DNA from: Dichetophora obliterata
Taxonomy: Eukaryota; Arthropoda; Insecta; Diptera; Sciomyzidae
NCBI GenBank assembly: GCA_963920525.1
Contig: OY986435.1
Span: 172,151,827 to 172,215,826, forward strand
Length of the DNA stretch: 64,000 nucleotides
Reading direction: 5' to 3'
This document shows positions 35,795 to 46,960 of the stretch, in pieces. The notes under the pieces were generated by a model, which was not told the DNA's origin, did not search any database, and saw only the letters and a program-made list of their open reading frames with translations. The translations under genes were made by a program, and so were the position numbers. Position 1 is the stretch's first letter. The number at the start of each line of letters is the position of its first letter.

Positions 35795-37674
35795 TTACTT
35801 ACTTCCTTAGTTGGCGCTACAACCGTATGTCGGTCTTGGCCTCATCTAAGAATTTGCACCAGCCATTTCTGTCTTTCGCTTGCTGGCGCCAGCTGGATAT
35901 TCAAAGCTTCGTCAGGTTGACCTCTACTTGGTCTTTCCAACGAAGATGCGGTCGTCCTCTTCTGCGTTGACCGCCGCTGGGTACCGAATCGAATGTTTTC
36001 TTCACTGGAGCATCGTCTTTCATGCGCTGAACATGACCAAGTCAGCGAAGCCGCTCGATTTTAATGCGCTTGACTATGTCGATGTCAGCGTACAGCTCAT
36101 ACAGTTCATCATTCCACCGTATTCGGTACTCGCCATTGACGCAGATTGGTCCGTAGATCTTACGTAGAATCTTTCTCTTGAATGCTCCTAAAGTTTTTTC
36201 ATCTAAACTGCTCAGCGTCCAGGTTTGTGATGCGTAAATTGGGACGGGCATGATGATCGATTTATAGAGCGTGATTTTCGTTCGTCGAGAGAGGGCTCTG
36301 CTTCTCAATTGCCTACTGAGCCCAAAGTAGTTAACACCTGTTGGCAAGAGTTATTCTTCGTTTGATCTCAATGCTGATGTCGTTGGTTGAATTAATGCAG
36401 GATCCCAGATAAACGAAGTTCTTCACAACCTCGAAGGAGGTCTTTTCAACGGTAACGTGGGTTCCAAGACGCTGGGACTGTTTGTTTGTTGACACCAAGT
36501 ATTTCGTCTTATCTGCATTCACTGCCAGACCCATTCGACTTGACTCTCTTTCTAATCTGGAAAATGCTGCACTGACTTCGCGCGTATTATGGCCAATGAT
36601 ATCTATGTCATCAGCATACGCAAGCAGCATAACACTCTTGTAGAATATTGTGCCACTACGTCTCAGATCAGCAGCTCGGATGATCTTTTCCATCATTAAG
36701 TTGAAAAAGTCGCACGATAAGGAAACACCTTGTCTGAAACCTCGTTTGGTAATAAATGGTGGGGAGAGGTCCTTCCCGATTTTAACTGCGCTGCTGGTGT
36801 TGCTCAGTGTCATCCTGCAAAATCGTATTAGTTTTGCAGGAATACCAAATTCAGACATGGTGGAGTACAGGTGCTTCCTTATTGGGCTGTCGAAGGCGGC
36901 TTTGTAGTCGACAAAAAGATGGTGGGTGTCGACTTGTTTTTCTTGAGTCTTCTCCAAGATTTGTCGTAGCGTGAAAATCTGGTCGATGGTGGACTTTCCA
37001 GGTCTGAAGCCACACTGATAAGGTCCGATCAGAATGTTTACAATGGGCTTCAATCTTTCACATAAAACGCTCGACAGGACCTTATATGCGATATTAAGAA
37101 GGCTTATCCCACGGTAATTGGCACAGATAGTGGGATCGCTTCTTGTGGGTTGGGCAGAGCACACTGAGATTCCAATCGTTCGGAATGCATTCTTCCGCCC
37201 ATATTCTGCATAGAAGCTCGTGAATGCATTTAAGTAGAGCTTCGCCTCCGTTCTTAAACAGCTCAGCAGGTAAGCAGTCATCTCCCGCGGCTTTGTTATT
37301 TTTAAGCCGAGCTATAGCTTTCAGAGCTTCATCATAGTCGGGCAGCGGAACCTCAACGCTGTCATCCGAAATTGGGGTTTCCGGAATATCGTCTCTATTG
37401 GCGGGATTGTTGTCAGCGTCGACATTTAGAAGCTTAGATAAGTGTGCCCTCCATAACGTCAGTTTACTCTGGACATCTGTCAATAGATTCCCGTTTTCAT
37501 CCTTGCAGGAAGAGGCCCCGGTTTTAAGACCATCGGCAAGGCATCTTATTTTTTCGAAAAATTTTCGGGCCTCATTCCTGTCACCATACATCTCAATCTT
37601 CTCCTGCTCGCGCTTTTCTGCCTCTCTTTTTTTCCGCCTGAAAATATGTCTCTCTTCCCTCCTCTTTTCTTTCC
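35795..37674 (-). mobile_element. RTE-like non-LTR retrotransposon, 5'-truncated
   Basis: Flanked by an identical 13-bp duplication GCCTACTCGTAAC at 35782-35794 and 37675-37687. The 3' end (left side) has short AAGT-type repeats right after GGTTGTAGCGCCAACTAAGG, typical of RTE tails. The element starts inside the pre-RT region, so it was truncated on insertion. A second copy of the same family lies at 46961-47622. Confidence 0.9.
35803..37674 (-). pseudogene. RTE-like reverse transcriptase relic
   Basis: Minus-strand pieces in order are EARKFFEKIRCLADGLKTGA, LKNNKAAGDDCLPAELFKNG, ANYRGISLLNIAYKVLSSVL, GFRPGKSTIDQIFTLRQILE, FVDYKAAFDSP (motif A), FRQGVSLSCDFFN (usually QGDPLS), LLAYADDIDIIG (catalytic YADD), NFVYLGSCINSTNDISIEIK, then SRQLRSRALSRRTKITLYKS and GAFKRKILRKIYGP. 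Frames switch near 37190-37100 and 36340. After about 36040 the C-terminus continues in another frame with GRP-type DNA-binding-like residues. The YADD is intact but frameshifts make the copy inactive. No endonuclease is included. Confidence 0.85.
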
Positions 37675-37687
37675 GCCTACTCGTAAC

Positions 37688-38400
37688 AGAAGAACTTAAA
37701 AGGAAATTTGAAAAGAGAGTAACACACTATCGCAAATACTGATCTAGTGGTAGGTCAAAGGTAGATATGAAAATCATTGATAAAGCCATAGTACCACCTA
37801 AACTTTATACTTACAGGTTTATATATTTTACAAGCTGATATGCCCGGTGTTACCAAGAAGTTAACTGTAAAAATTTTGGCATACACTTCTTGTTTTAATG
37901 TTGCTAAAAATGCCGAATAATGAAAAACATGTACGCGAGTTACCAAATTTCCGCGTTTAAGTTACAAAGCCCTGAATTGCTTGCGACTGTCAAAAGTCAT
38001 TAAAAATTAAATTTGGTATTACATGGAGTAAAATTGCAATATTAATTGGAATTTATTTAATGTATTGGAAACGATAAAAATCACTGCTATATTATTTGTT
38101 TGTGGCAGTATTGACTATAGCTGTATGTAGAAATATTGATTGAAAAAAAATTCTTGAATTTTTTTCTAAAAAATAAATAAAACAATCTCTCTGCTGTTGA
38201 GAGTCTGATAATTGATAAAATTACTAAGGTCTTCGGAATTACTTTTTAATACGAAAAATGGTGCAGTTATTTGTTAGGTTGCGTTTCGCATCTGTTTTTG
38301 TGCACATTGGTTTAAGAAAGTCGTTACCCTTTTATTTGCCAACTATTCTCTACAGCATCCTTTGAAAAAATATAATCGACATAACCAATTGATCGACATA
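37688..38400. other. AT-rich stretch, no gene seen
   Basis: No feature recognised. Near 38090 there is a faint likeness to the Tc1-like terminal repeat (CACTGCTAT and GACTATAGCTGTA), too weak to call. Confidence 0.4.
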
Positions 38401-38404
38401 CATT

Positions 38405-39260
38405 TAGTAGAATAGCTTAGGTTAGCGTGGCTGTCTCAAACGAAACACATTTAGGCCAATGAGGCCCATTGTGATACCAAGGGTTAATTTTTTCTATCTC
38501 TATTGAAACCAATTTGAGCTGTTTACTAAGCCTAGGATTCGGTAAACCAAAGATTCTGAGAGCTCGTCAATGTCATTGAAGAACCAATTGTCTAAGTGGA
38601 GGAAGCATTTTGGAACCAACGCTGGGCAAGTGCAGAGGAAATGTACTGTAGATTCTTTCTCCTCCTTATCTCTACAGCTTTTGCAGAAGCTATAGCGGTG
38701 CAAATGTTGTCTCTACTAAGAGAAATGAGTTCTTTTGAACTCTTAAGGTTGAGTTTGGGCCAGATTTGCCACGTTATATTACACGTGTTACCTGGTGACT
38801 ATCTGTTGTTGATTTTGATGCTCGATGACTGATGTGTGAGGAGTTAACATGGGGTTAAAGGAATACTAAAGCTTGTCTTATCTATAGATATTTGTTTGGT
38901 TGCATCTGTACGAGCGAGTTTATCTGCTTTGCAGTTACTTAGAAAATCATTATGTCTAGGAATGCAGCACAGGGAGGGAGAAATTTTCTAATGCAAGAAT
39001 GTCCTAGTGTACTTTCTTTCCACTAGGAGGTGGCTTTAAGGCGGATGGCTGTATTAGCGGCCAACTGTTAGGATGTCAAGTGGTGTAAGATAGAGCATTA
39101 TGTCTAATGCGCTTGTCGGAGTGGTCCTTAGGGCTCCACTGATGCACAATTCCGCTGATCATTGAGCTTTACGGAGAAGTTTTAGGTGAGTCTGTTTTTC
39201 GAGTGCATTTCACCAGACAATAGCACCATATAGCAGGATTGGCCTTACAACTGCTGTAGA
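38405..39260 (-). pseudogene. RNase H-group non-LTR relic
   Basis: The 3' end (left) reads TTAGGTTAGCGTGGCTGTC and GGCCAATGAGGCCCATTGTG, the inverse of the 3' end at 18100-18172. Going right on the minus strand, the C-terminal zinc-finger-like motif CKSCRDKEEKESTVHFLCTC is at 38680-38610, an RNase H remnant HNDFLSNCKADKLARTDA is near 38960-38910, and the RT C-terminus TAVVRPILLYGAIVW is near 39260-39210, with AELCISGALRTTPTSALDIM. Multiple frameshifts and stops. Most of RNase H has been deleted. It is the end of a 5'-truncated insertion. Confidence 0.75.
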
Positions 39261-39430
39261 TTTCTTTCAAATTAGTTTTATAATTTAAAAAAATTTTCAA
39301 AAAGCAAATGCTGAGATGTTATCGAGAAGTTTTTTATTGATGCTATCGAGAAGTCCTCCTATCAGGACCTTGAGAAGAAGTCGAAGTAGCTTCCCCATCG
39401 TTATGGTATACTATACATTAATCTCCAGGA
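39261..39430. other. junction between non-LTR relic and mariner
   Basis: Contains a short duplicated phrase, TTATCGAGAAG / CTATCGAGAAG (about 39315-39355). No mariner 5' terminal repeat was found, so the mariner 5' end is missing here. Confidence 0.35.
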
Positions 39431-40602
39431 TAGTTTCAACGCTGGGAAATATTGCGACATTACTTTGAAAATCATGGTAATGTTGCAGAATGTGTGCGAA
39501 AATTGCGTACGGATTTTGGAAGAAGAGAAGCACCGTCAGCTCCGTATGTTCGTTATCTTGTGAAAAAAGTGAAAGAAACTGGCATCCTCATCGATAAACC
39601 AAAGCGTGAAAAGCCAAAAGCAGTGCGTACACCCGAGAATATTGCTGCTGTGGCAGAAAGTGTGCGTGAAGCGCCATCAACATCAATTCACCGTCGTTCT
39701 CAACAATTGAACATTTCGGAGACATCATTGAGACGAATTTTGCATAAAGACCTTAGTATGACGCAATACAAAGTCCAATTAGTTCAGGAGTTGAAGCCAA
39801 CTGACCATCAAATGCGTTTTCGCTTCGCTAAGTGGGCCTGCGATCGACTTACAGAAGATGCCGATTTTGCCAAAAAAATCATCTTTTCAGATGAAGCTCA
39901 TTTTGATCTTGGCGGGTATGTAAACAAGCAAAATTTTCGCATTTGGGGCACAGAAAACCCGCACGCATACATTGAAAAGCCGCTGCACCCAAAACGAGTC
40001 ACTGTTTGGTGCGGATTTTGGTCCAGAGGCATAATTGGGCCATTTTTCTTCGAAAATGAGCTAGGAGTGGCCGTTACAGTCAATGGCGATCGTTATCGGG
40101 CCATGTTGAACGAATTTTTGTTCACAAAAATTGAAGAGGAGGATATTGGCAACATTTGGTTTCAGCAGGACGGCGCTACGTGCCACACAGCCGAAGCTAC
40201 ACTCGGGGTTTTGCGCCCTGTTTTTAAAGATCGCATTATCAGCCGCAGAGCTGAGGTCGTTTGGCCACCTCGGAGCTGCGATTTGACACCGTTGGACTAT
40301 TATTTGTGGGGTGCCCTCAAAGATAAGTGTTACGCCGACAAGCCAGAGACAATTGATGCTTTAAAGGACAATATTCGTAAAGCCATTGGTGAAATACAGC
40401 TGCACACAATCGATGATGTGCTTAAAAATTGGACCGATCGTGTAGGCTACTGCATGGCCAGCCGAGGCAGCCATTTGAATGAAATTATTTTTCATTATTA
40501 ACCGGAAGGATTGTACTTTCAAATAAAAAAGAAATTTGAGAATATATCCAGTAGTTTTTTTATAGAATTTAAAAAAAAAAAAAAGTTATTTGGCGGACCC
40601 TT
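39431..40602 (+). mobile_element. 5'-truncated mariner-family element
   Basis: The 3' terminal sequence on the minus strand reads AAGGGTCCGCCAAATAACTT from 40602, followed outwards by TA at 40603-40604. It begins with AAGGGT like the repeats of the element at 19127. A poly-A of about 17 precedes it. No matching 5' repeat exists in the 170 bp before the ORF, so the element cannot be mobilised as it stands. Confidence 0.7.
39437..40501 (+). CDS. mariner-family transposase, near-complete, start lost
   Basis: Open from about 39437 (just after a TAG) to TAA at 40499-40501. No in-frame ATG precedes QRWEILRHYFENHGNVAECV; the codon at 39452 is TTG, so the first few residues were lost. An HTH N-terminus (YVRYLVKKVKETGILID) is followed by RTPENIAAVAESVREAPSTS, HKDLSMTQYKVQLVQELKPT, the catalytic FSDEAHFDLGGYVNKQN, FQQDGATCHTAEAT and PPRSCDLTPLDYYLWGALK. 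The three Asp are present; 36 residues separate the second and third (DD36D by my count). The remaining length (about 350 residues) is normal for mariner/Tc1. It would cut and paste DNA at TA sites. It is similar to but more intact than the copy at 19250-20295. Confidence 0.85.
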   Translation, partial: QRWEILRHYFENHGNVAECVRKLRTDFGRREAPSAPYVRYLVKKVKETGILIDKPKREKPKAVRTPENIAAVAESVREAPSTSIHRRSQQLNISETSLRRILHKDLSMTQYKVQLVQELKPTDHQMRFRFAKWACDRLTEDADFAKKIIFSDEAHFDLGGYVNKQNFRIWGTENPHAYIEKPLHPKRVTVWCGFWSRGIIGPFFFENELGVAVTVNGDRYRAMLNEFLFTKIEEEDIGNIWFQQDGATCHTAEATLGVLRPVFKDRIISRRAEVVWPPRSCDLTPLDYYLWGALKDKCYADKPETIDALKDNIRKAIGEIQLHTIDDVLKNWTDRVGYCMASRGSHLNEIIFHY

Positions 40603-40604
40603 TA

Positions 40605-41268
40605 GTTACTTTGAATGGGAGGTAGGCGCCGGTCTTACACTATTTTGAAAAAATTAAACATATGGTAAATATTTGATACCAGAGCATGTGCAAAATTTTA
40701 AGTATTTACATTATTTTTTGTGACATTTAAAAAGATTTACCATTTTGTTAAGGCCACTTAGTATGAGAGGTCTTTACCTGCCACGCCTCCTTATAAGAGT
40801 TACAAACGGAGTGACAAAGTAAATATTCCCCTTACGCAGTACGCGGAGAAAGAACAACACAGAACATTCCTAATTTCTGAATCTCTTTGCAACCCAGGAA
40901 GCAAAAAGAAAAACCGACTGCATAATACCAAGTGAAAAATTTGGGGCATACTTTGCCGCATCCATCCCCAGTAGGCAGCAATTAAAACTACGGCCATTGA
41001 ATCATGCGGCAATCTCCAGTTCTACACTAATTGCTTCAAAATGGAGAATGGAACAGGGTCGGATGTAAACTGTCAAGCGTTACAAATGAAAGTAACTCTC
41101 AGACCTTTGTAGTTTTTTTTCCAGTTGGGATATAAGCTATTGAAAAAGCTGCAAAAGCCGTTGTCAGCAAATCTCAGCCTCAAAAAGGTTATTAATTTTG
41201 TAGATAGCATAACAGAAAAACTAAATCTCAAACAGTACAGAACTGTAAGCAAACCATTAACAGTAAAC
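40605..41268. other. no gene seen
   Basis: Mixed-composition DNA with no recognisable ORF, repeat or RNA. Confidence 0.5.
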
Positions 41269-42605
41269 GGTTAGAAATCTTGGACTAAGTTATAGCCCCA
41301 CTAAAATATTACTCCATTTTTTTAAAAACCTTGTGGTTTAAAGTTTAAATTTTGCAAATACTAATTGTTAAATCCCTTTTGTACTAGAATTTAAGCCAAA
41401 AGAAATATTATAGCATCCATTTTAGCTTTTTGGTATCAATTTTAGTCTTTTTGGCTTAAATTTATTTATTTATTTATTTCAGTCAATGAACAATGAAGTT
41501 CTTACAGACTATGCAGTAATAATAATATAACATAAAAATAGTAAAAATATAAGAAGGGAAAACAATGCATCAAAAATGGCTATTTAATAAACTTTTAATT
41601 TTTAACTTAGACAAAAAAAAAATCAATATAACAATGAGCCGGCAAAACATTAAAATTTGATAACGCTCTATGTACAGGAGAATTTATAGCATAACTTGTT
41701 CTACAAGTTTCTAAATAAAAAATATCTGATTTTCGCAACGATCTCTTATTAATTCCATTTCAACAATGCAGGATAATCAATGTTACCCGATACCAGATCA
41801 TTGATAAGTGATAGTGATGAAATTGTTCGTCGACTTTGAAGAGGCTTTAAATGAATATGAGAGAATAGGATCCTCAAAGTGTAAAGTTCTGAGTGCAAAT
41901 CGAATGAAAGACTTTTGGACACGTTCAAGCCGTAAGATATGGATATAATAAAAAGGGCTCCATATAAAAGATGCATATTCCAACTTTAAGCAAAACTATA
42001 GAAATGAAGATAGATTTTAGAGTATAGGCATCTAAAAAATCTGAACTATTTCGCCGCATGAAAGCTAACAACGCATATGCTTTTGGAATTATGTAATTTA
42101 AGTGGGAAACAAAAGAAAATTTAGCATCAAAAATTATGCCAAGATCCTTAACCTCCTTAACGCATGCCAATGGAGAGTTAGCTAATACATAAGAAGTAGG
42201 ATGAGTTCGACTTGACTTAGAGAAAGTGGCAAAGACACATTTCTCAATATTGAGACAGATTCGATTTATTATGCACCAGTTAGAAACTGTGTCAACATCA
42301 GACTGCAGTAAAAAGGAATCAGATAAATCCATGATTTTGAGATAAATCTTTAGATCATCCGCAAATAGTAGGCATTTAAAATGCATAACAACAGAACTGA
42401 TATCATTAATGAATGATATAAACAACAGTGGACCCAAAATGCTACCCTGAGGTACACCAGATGACGTTATGAATGACGAAAAACTATAATTTTCAATAAC
42501 AACCCAACTTTTTCTGTTTTTTAGATAAGACGTCAACCACATTAGGACTTTAGAGTGGAAACCAAGCTTGGTCAACTTATTGATTAATAACAAATGGGAA
42601 ACTTT

Positions 42606-42613
42606 GTCAAAAG
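42606..42613. repeat. 8-bp target duplication, left copy (second hAT)
   Basis: GTCAAAAG, identical to 44107-44114 on the other side of the hAT. Confidence 0.9.
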
Positions 42614-44106
42614 CAGTGGCGTAAAAAGCGGGCCCGCAGAGCCCGCACTGCGGGCGGGCGCAATAAGCCAGGGGCGCCTTCAAGTTCCTTGATAAAAATG
42701 ATAAATAAAGTGGAGAACGACGCAAAGTATAAAATAAGCGGCCAAAAATCTAATATATTTCCAAGTTGCATTTTTTAAAAATAACGTTTTTCTTGTTATT
42801 CAAATTATATTTTTTTTTAAATCAAAATAAAGTTTAAAATTTCTTATGTCTGGCAACCTTGCTGTTTTTGTTTAAATTTTTAAAATATGGTTTTAAGTTT
42901 ATCATAAAAGTAAACACTAAAAGCGGGATACAAATGTTTAAATATTCAATTTTTAAAAAGTTAAAAAAATAATTTTGAGAAGTATTTACTTCACAAAAAC
43001 TTCATTAGACCTGCGTTACACCAAATCAAAAAAAAATTCTTGCTAATACGGAAGATATACATTTTTTTTTAGGTGACCTATTTAGTTAAAATGTAAGATA
43101 TATTTGATGTATGGCAGCTGATTATTTTTCAAAATTATACTTATTTAAAAACACAAAACAACTCAATTTTTAAAATGTCCTTGCTGTAATCAAAAAAGCT
43201 TACAAATATGAACAAAAAAGTTGTCAATTTGAGTGGGTAGTATTTTCGAAGGTTGAGTTACTAAAATATAATTAATCATCTAAGAAATTTATATAGCAAA
43301 TTTCGTTGTTTTGAGACAAGACCTTATGAAGTTTCAGGCAAAAATGGGTTTCGTTTATATGGGAAGTGGGTGTGGCAGAGGTCGGATTTGTGTGACTTTT
43401 TCAAGATTTCTTAATTTTGTCTTTAAAGATATTCGTGCCAAATTTTATAGCTCTACGACCACTCTTTCTTTTTTTGGCCAAATATTTTGAGCAAAAGTCG
43501 TCCTTGTTTGGCAAAATTCGATTATGGTCGGAGTCGATTTACGCGTTTGCTTTCATATTTTCGGCAAGTCAGCTACTGATGTTATTTGAATCAGTCAGTT
43601 AGTCATATTTTGTGACGTTAGCAAATTCTTTAGTTAACAGGTAACGTCAAACACAAAACATTTAAACTTAAAATCTGAAACTTATCATTCCCCCCATAAA
43701 AAATTATTGATCCCGTATATCCAATCATTAAGTTTGTTTACTTTTTTAAATCATTAATATGTGATGCTTTTTTACCTGCTTTGTGATAAAATCTTATAAA
43801 TTTTATTATATTTGATATTATAAAAAGTATTTCTTTCGTTATTGCTTTTTTTAACAAATTCTTTTAAAATAAAATATATAAAATAAGATATTTTTAAAAT
43901 ATAACTGTTGTAATAAATGATGATCATCATATGACCATTGAATTAAAAAAGTCTCTTTTTGTTTTCTTTTTTTGTTTGTCAAGAGTTCTCTTGTTTTCTC
44001 CTACGCTTCTAGTAATCTAGTAATAACACAGTTTTACTCTAAAAGTAAAAAGTAGGACGCTTTTAGAAACCTGCGGGCGGGCGCACAAAATAAAGTTACG
44101 CTACTG
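42614..44106. mobile_element. non-autonomous hAT element, 1493 bp
   Basis: Terminal inverted repeats CAGTRGCGTAA (11 bp, one mismatch) lie at 42614 and 44106, with perfect 8-bp duplications outside. Next to each end is a GCGGGCGGGCGCA motif (42651-42662 and 44074-44086) in AT-rich DNA. No transposase was found; the interior is AT-rich with a short unrelated open frame at 43417-43602. A non-autonomous derivative dependent on another hAT is the simplest reading. Confidence 0.9.
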
Positions 44107-44114
44107 GTCAAAAG
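44107..44114. repeat. 8-bp target duplication, right copy (second hAT)
   Basis: GTCAAAAG, matching 42606-42613. Confidence 0.9.
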
Positions 44115-46207
44115 CTTTGGAAAAATCCATATCAGCTGAATCAACTTGACACCCAGAATGAAAAGCGGAGATACAATATTCCGAAAAACAAGCAAGCTTC
44201 GTAACTGTCAAGCGACATGGAACAAAGCCGTGTTGAAATGGTGAAATAAGGCATTTGAATGTAAAATATGTTTTTTGTTTGACTATATGTTCGAAAAGTT
44301 TAGAAACTGTTGTAAGTTTCGAAATCGGTCTGTAATTAGCAATAATGTTTTTATTTCCTGACTTGAAAATAGGTGAAATAGATGAAACCTTCTAATCTGA
44401 TAAAAATATTCCTGTATTAAGGGATTTATAAAAAATTATTTGAAGTGGCTTAACAAGGGAAGAACAACAGTTTTTGAAAAGACAAGCAGAAAAACCGTCC
44501 ATGTCAGATTTTGCAGATTTTTTTAGATTAAGAATTCCACTCACCACATCACATTCAGAAACAGATAACGAACCCAAATCAATGGAATGAAAATTTTCAT
44601 TATCATATTCACCAGCATAATCATTTTTTGGCTCAAAATTATTTTGAAAATATTCAGCAAAAGGGTTTGCTGTGTCCAGGGCAGAACTGAAATGTTGATT
44701 CTTGTAGAACATAGAGTACGGAATATGCGACGTCTTTCTTTTGGAATTAACGCAGCTCCAAAATGCCTTCGGGTCCGATTTAATATTCGACTCAATTCTC
44801 AGAATATACTGTTTAAAAAGATAATTGTCAAGAAAGTTAAACTCTCTCATATAATTGCGATACCTAATGAAAAAATCAGTGCTACCAGTAACAACATACT
44901 ACTTCTTGTAAAGTTTATTTCTAAGATTTTTTTTAGCTCTTTTAGACCCGGAAGTTTATGCCCCAGGGAAGTTTAAACAATTTATTCAAAGTACGAGGAA
45001 TCAGTTCACAGCAAATTGACAACATTGAGAATTTAAAGAAATTGAAAGTAGTATCAATTTTTAAAGCAGAAAGAATTTTGGGCCAATCAATATCACAAAT
45101 TATGCTATTGATGAGTTCCCAATTACAATGATTAAAATTATACTTAAATTTAATTGATTTATGCGATAAAAATTCATAGAAACCTAACTCAATAGATAAT
45201 GGAATATGGTGCATATCAGAAATAGTTAATGGGAACATTGATTCAGTTAAGTTAACATTAATATTACTACTAATATACACTGAATCCAGAATTTTATATA
45301 ACGTATTAAAACAATTATTTATTTGCATTAAGCCTGTGCCGAAAAAGTTATCAATGACATAAACCTCTGAGTCACTAGTAACATTAGATGGAATAAGACC
45401 ATTATCAGCACTCACAAAGGACCAGGTAACTTTACTTAAGTTGAAATCACCTAATACACATATCTGATGGCTTCCAAGATGTTTTGATGCCAAATTATGA
45501 ATATTGTCAACATGCGACTTATATAACTAAAATGCGCTCAGAGGCGGAATATATGAAGAACATACATACAACACATGCAAAGACCCATTTATTTTAACGC
45601 AAAGATGATCTAAAAGTGAATCAGTATTTTCCAAAATAAACGATGAAACTTGCAAAGTGTGTTTAACAGCAATCAGGACACCTCCACTACGCTGGCAACC
45701 AGTTCTTGCAGCATCACGAACTTTACGAAAAACATGATATTGACGAGGATCGAAAAATTCATTGTCAAAGAACGTATTGTTTAACTATGTCTCCGTTAAA
45801 AAACAACATCATATTCGTACTGAGATGAAACAGCAAAGATAGATGATGATTTTGTTCGAATGCCAGAAACATTCTGATAGTTTATTTTAAAACAGAGATT
45901 ACTGCTATTTACGTTGGCATTAGGATTAATACCATTGGCTGTGGGTCTCGTTCTCGCGGAAAAAGAATTCTTTCTGAAAGGGCGCACTTTAACATTTCAA
46001 GGCCAAAGCGATGCATTAAAAACGTTTATATATTTTTCAATTTAAGTACAATTCTGTATAACTTTTTGTTTTTAATACAATTTATACTAAATTCTAGTTC
46101 ATCTGGATACTAAATTTTGATTAAGACCCGTAAAAAGTTAGCCTGGTAATGCTGCGACTTCATATTAGGCGACTCGGTTTATATGTTTGCTTATCGCGCT
46201 TGTTACG

Positions 46208-46285
46208 TATAGGCCAATAGCCCCGCAGTTAGAGTAGTGAGTTTACAAACTGAATGTCGTGTGTTCGAATCTCGCGGTGTTTGTG
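46208..46285 (+). repeat. tRNA-like segment (SINE head or degenerate tRNA)
   Basis: AGCCCCGCAGTTAGAGTAGT looks like an A-box region, and GTGTTCGAATCTC is a B box with a loop TTCGAAT and a four-of-five-pair T stem. A run of 14 T follows at 46287-46300, suitable for pol III termination. The anticodon arm does not fold cleanly and the acceptor stem is not paired, so I do not call a working tRNA. Confidence 0.5.
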
Positions 46286-46460
46286 ATTTTTTTTTTTTTT
46301 GTAATATTTTAATCCAAGTTTGTACTAAATTTTAAACCAAAGCTGTATTAAAACCATTTTTTAGTATTTTGCAAATACTAGATTTAAAACCAAAGCTGGT
46401 GTTGAGTTATATGTAGTACAGAAAAGTTTTAATTCTAGTAGAAGATTTCTAACCGTGTAT

Positions 46461-46949
46461 TTATGTACATTAACCACAGCGTCAATCTCTGCTGAGCACA
46501 AAACTACAGATGAGCTGGCATGACAAGCTGTCACTGATGTGTACATTCCAATAGGTGTCGTCAAAAGAAGCATAAACCTAAAAGCTAGATATACTTAATA
46601 CCAACACAAACTGAGCTTCCAGGGGAGACTGCAACATATCTCGAAGGTTCTGACGGAAAAAAAAGCTTTATTTATTTAGCCAACTGTGAAATCCGAATAC
46701 TTGCCCGAGTTTTAAGAGGCCACTTCCCTTTCCAGAAAAAGGATCGAGAAAAGGATAAAAAAGGAAAAAAATTACTCATCTTCTTTGAGAACGGCTAAAT
46801 CTACTGAATCGTCCGTCCATTCTTTTATAAGGAGATTTTGAATTTTTAAAGATTTAGAAGAACTAGTGAACACACCACTGCTCTGGAGTTTCACAAAAAA
46901 CTCACGACGGCTTACAGAACAAAATTAAACAACGTTTTAAATTTAGTGG
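46461..46949. other. no gene seen
   Basis: Unassigned sequence before the RTE copy. Confidence 0.4.
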
Positions 46950-46960
46950 CAGAAACAAAA

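Larger units (their letters stand above)
41700..45987 (-). pseudogene. Jockey-like ORF2 (endonuclease-RT) relic
   Basis: The endonuclease begins at CFKINYQNVSGIRTKSSS (about 45900). It continues with GGVLIAVKHTLQVSSF, SSYIPPLSAF, VLGDFNLSKVTW (45460-45425) and ISDMHHIPLS. Next comes the linker KSDPKAFWSCVNSKR (about 44780) and the RT: NLKKSAKSDMDGFSACLFKN, IIANYRPISKLTTVSKLFE, DFSKAFD (44135-44115). After the hAT follow FDKVSHLLLINKLTKLGFHS, SGVPQGSILGPLLFISFIND and the catalytic LFADDLKIYL (42370-42340). The C-terminus ends near 41720. There are several frameshifts, for example near 45790, 44942, 44392 and 41960. The catalytic residues seen are intact. Confidence 0.85.
41463..46010 (-). mobile_element. 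Jockey-like non-LTR element split by a hAT
   Basis: The minus-strand order is endonuclease (45987-about 45100), linker, then RT (about 44850-41700), with an AAAT-type tail at the left end (TTTATTTATTTATTTATTTC, 41461-41480). No ORF1 was seen, so it is 5'-truncated. The RT is interrupted between motif A halves by the hAT at 42614-44106. Confidence 0.8.
41270..46459. mobile_element. inverted-repeat element interrupted by a Jockey-like element
   Basis: ACGGTTAGAAATCTT at about 41268-41282 is inverted at about 46446-46460. Both flanks contain repeats of a TACTARAATTTAARCCAAA-type word: direct at 41384, 46322 and 46376, inverted at 41449. The Jockey-like element (about 41463-46010) sits between. 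Removing it leaves about 640 bp with a tRNA-like segment near one side. I infer a MITE or foldback element that was the landing site. Confidence 0.5.

Noticed and set aside
38083..38140. Third Tc1-like terminal repeat
   Set aside because: Only short parts resemble CACTGCTATTATTTTGACT; too weak to separate from chance in AT-rich DNA.
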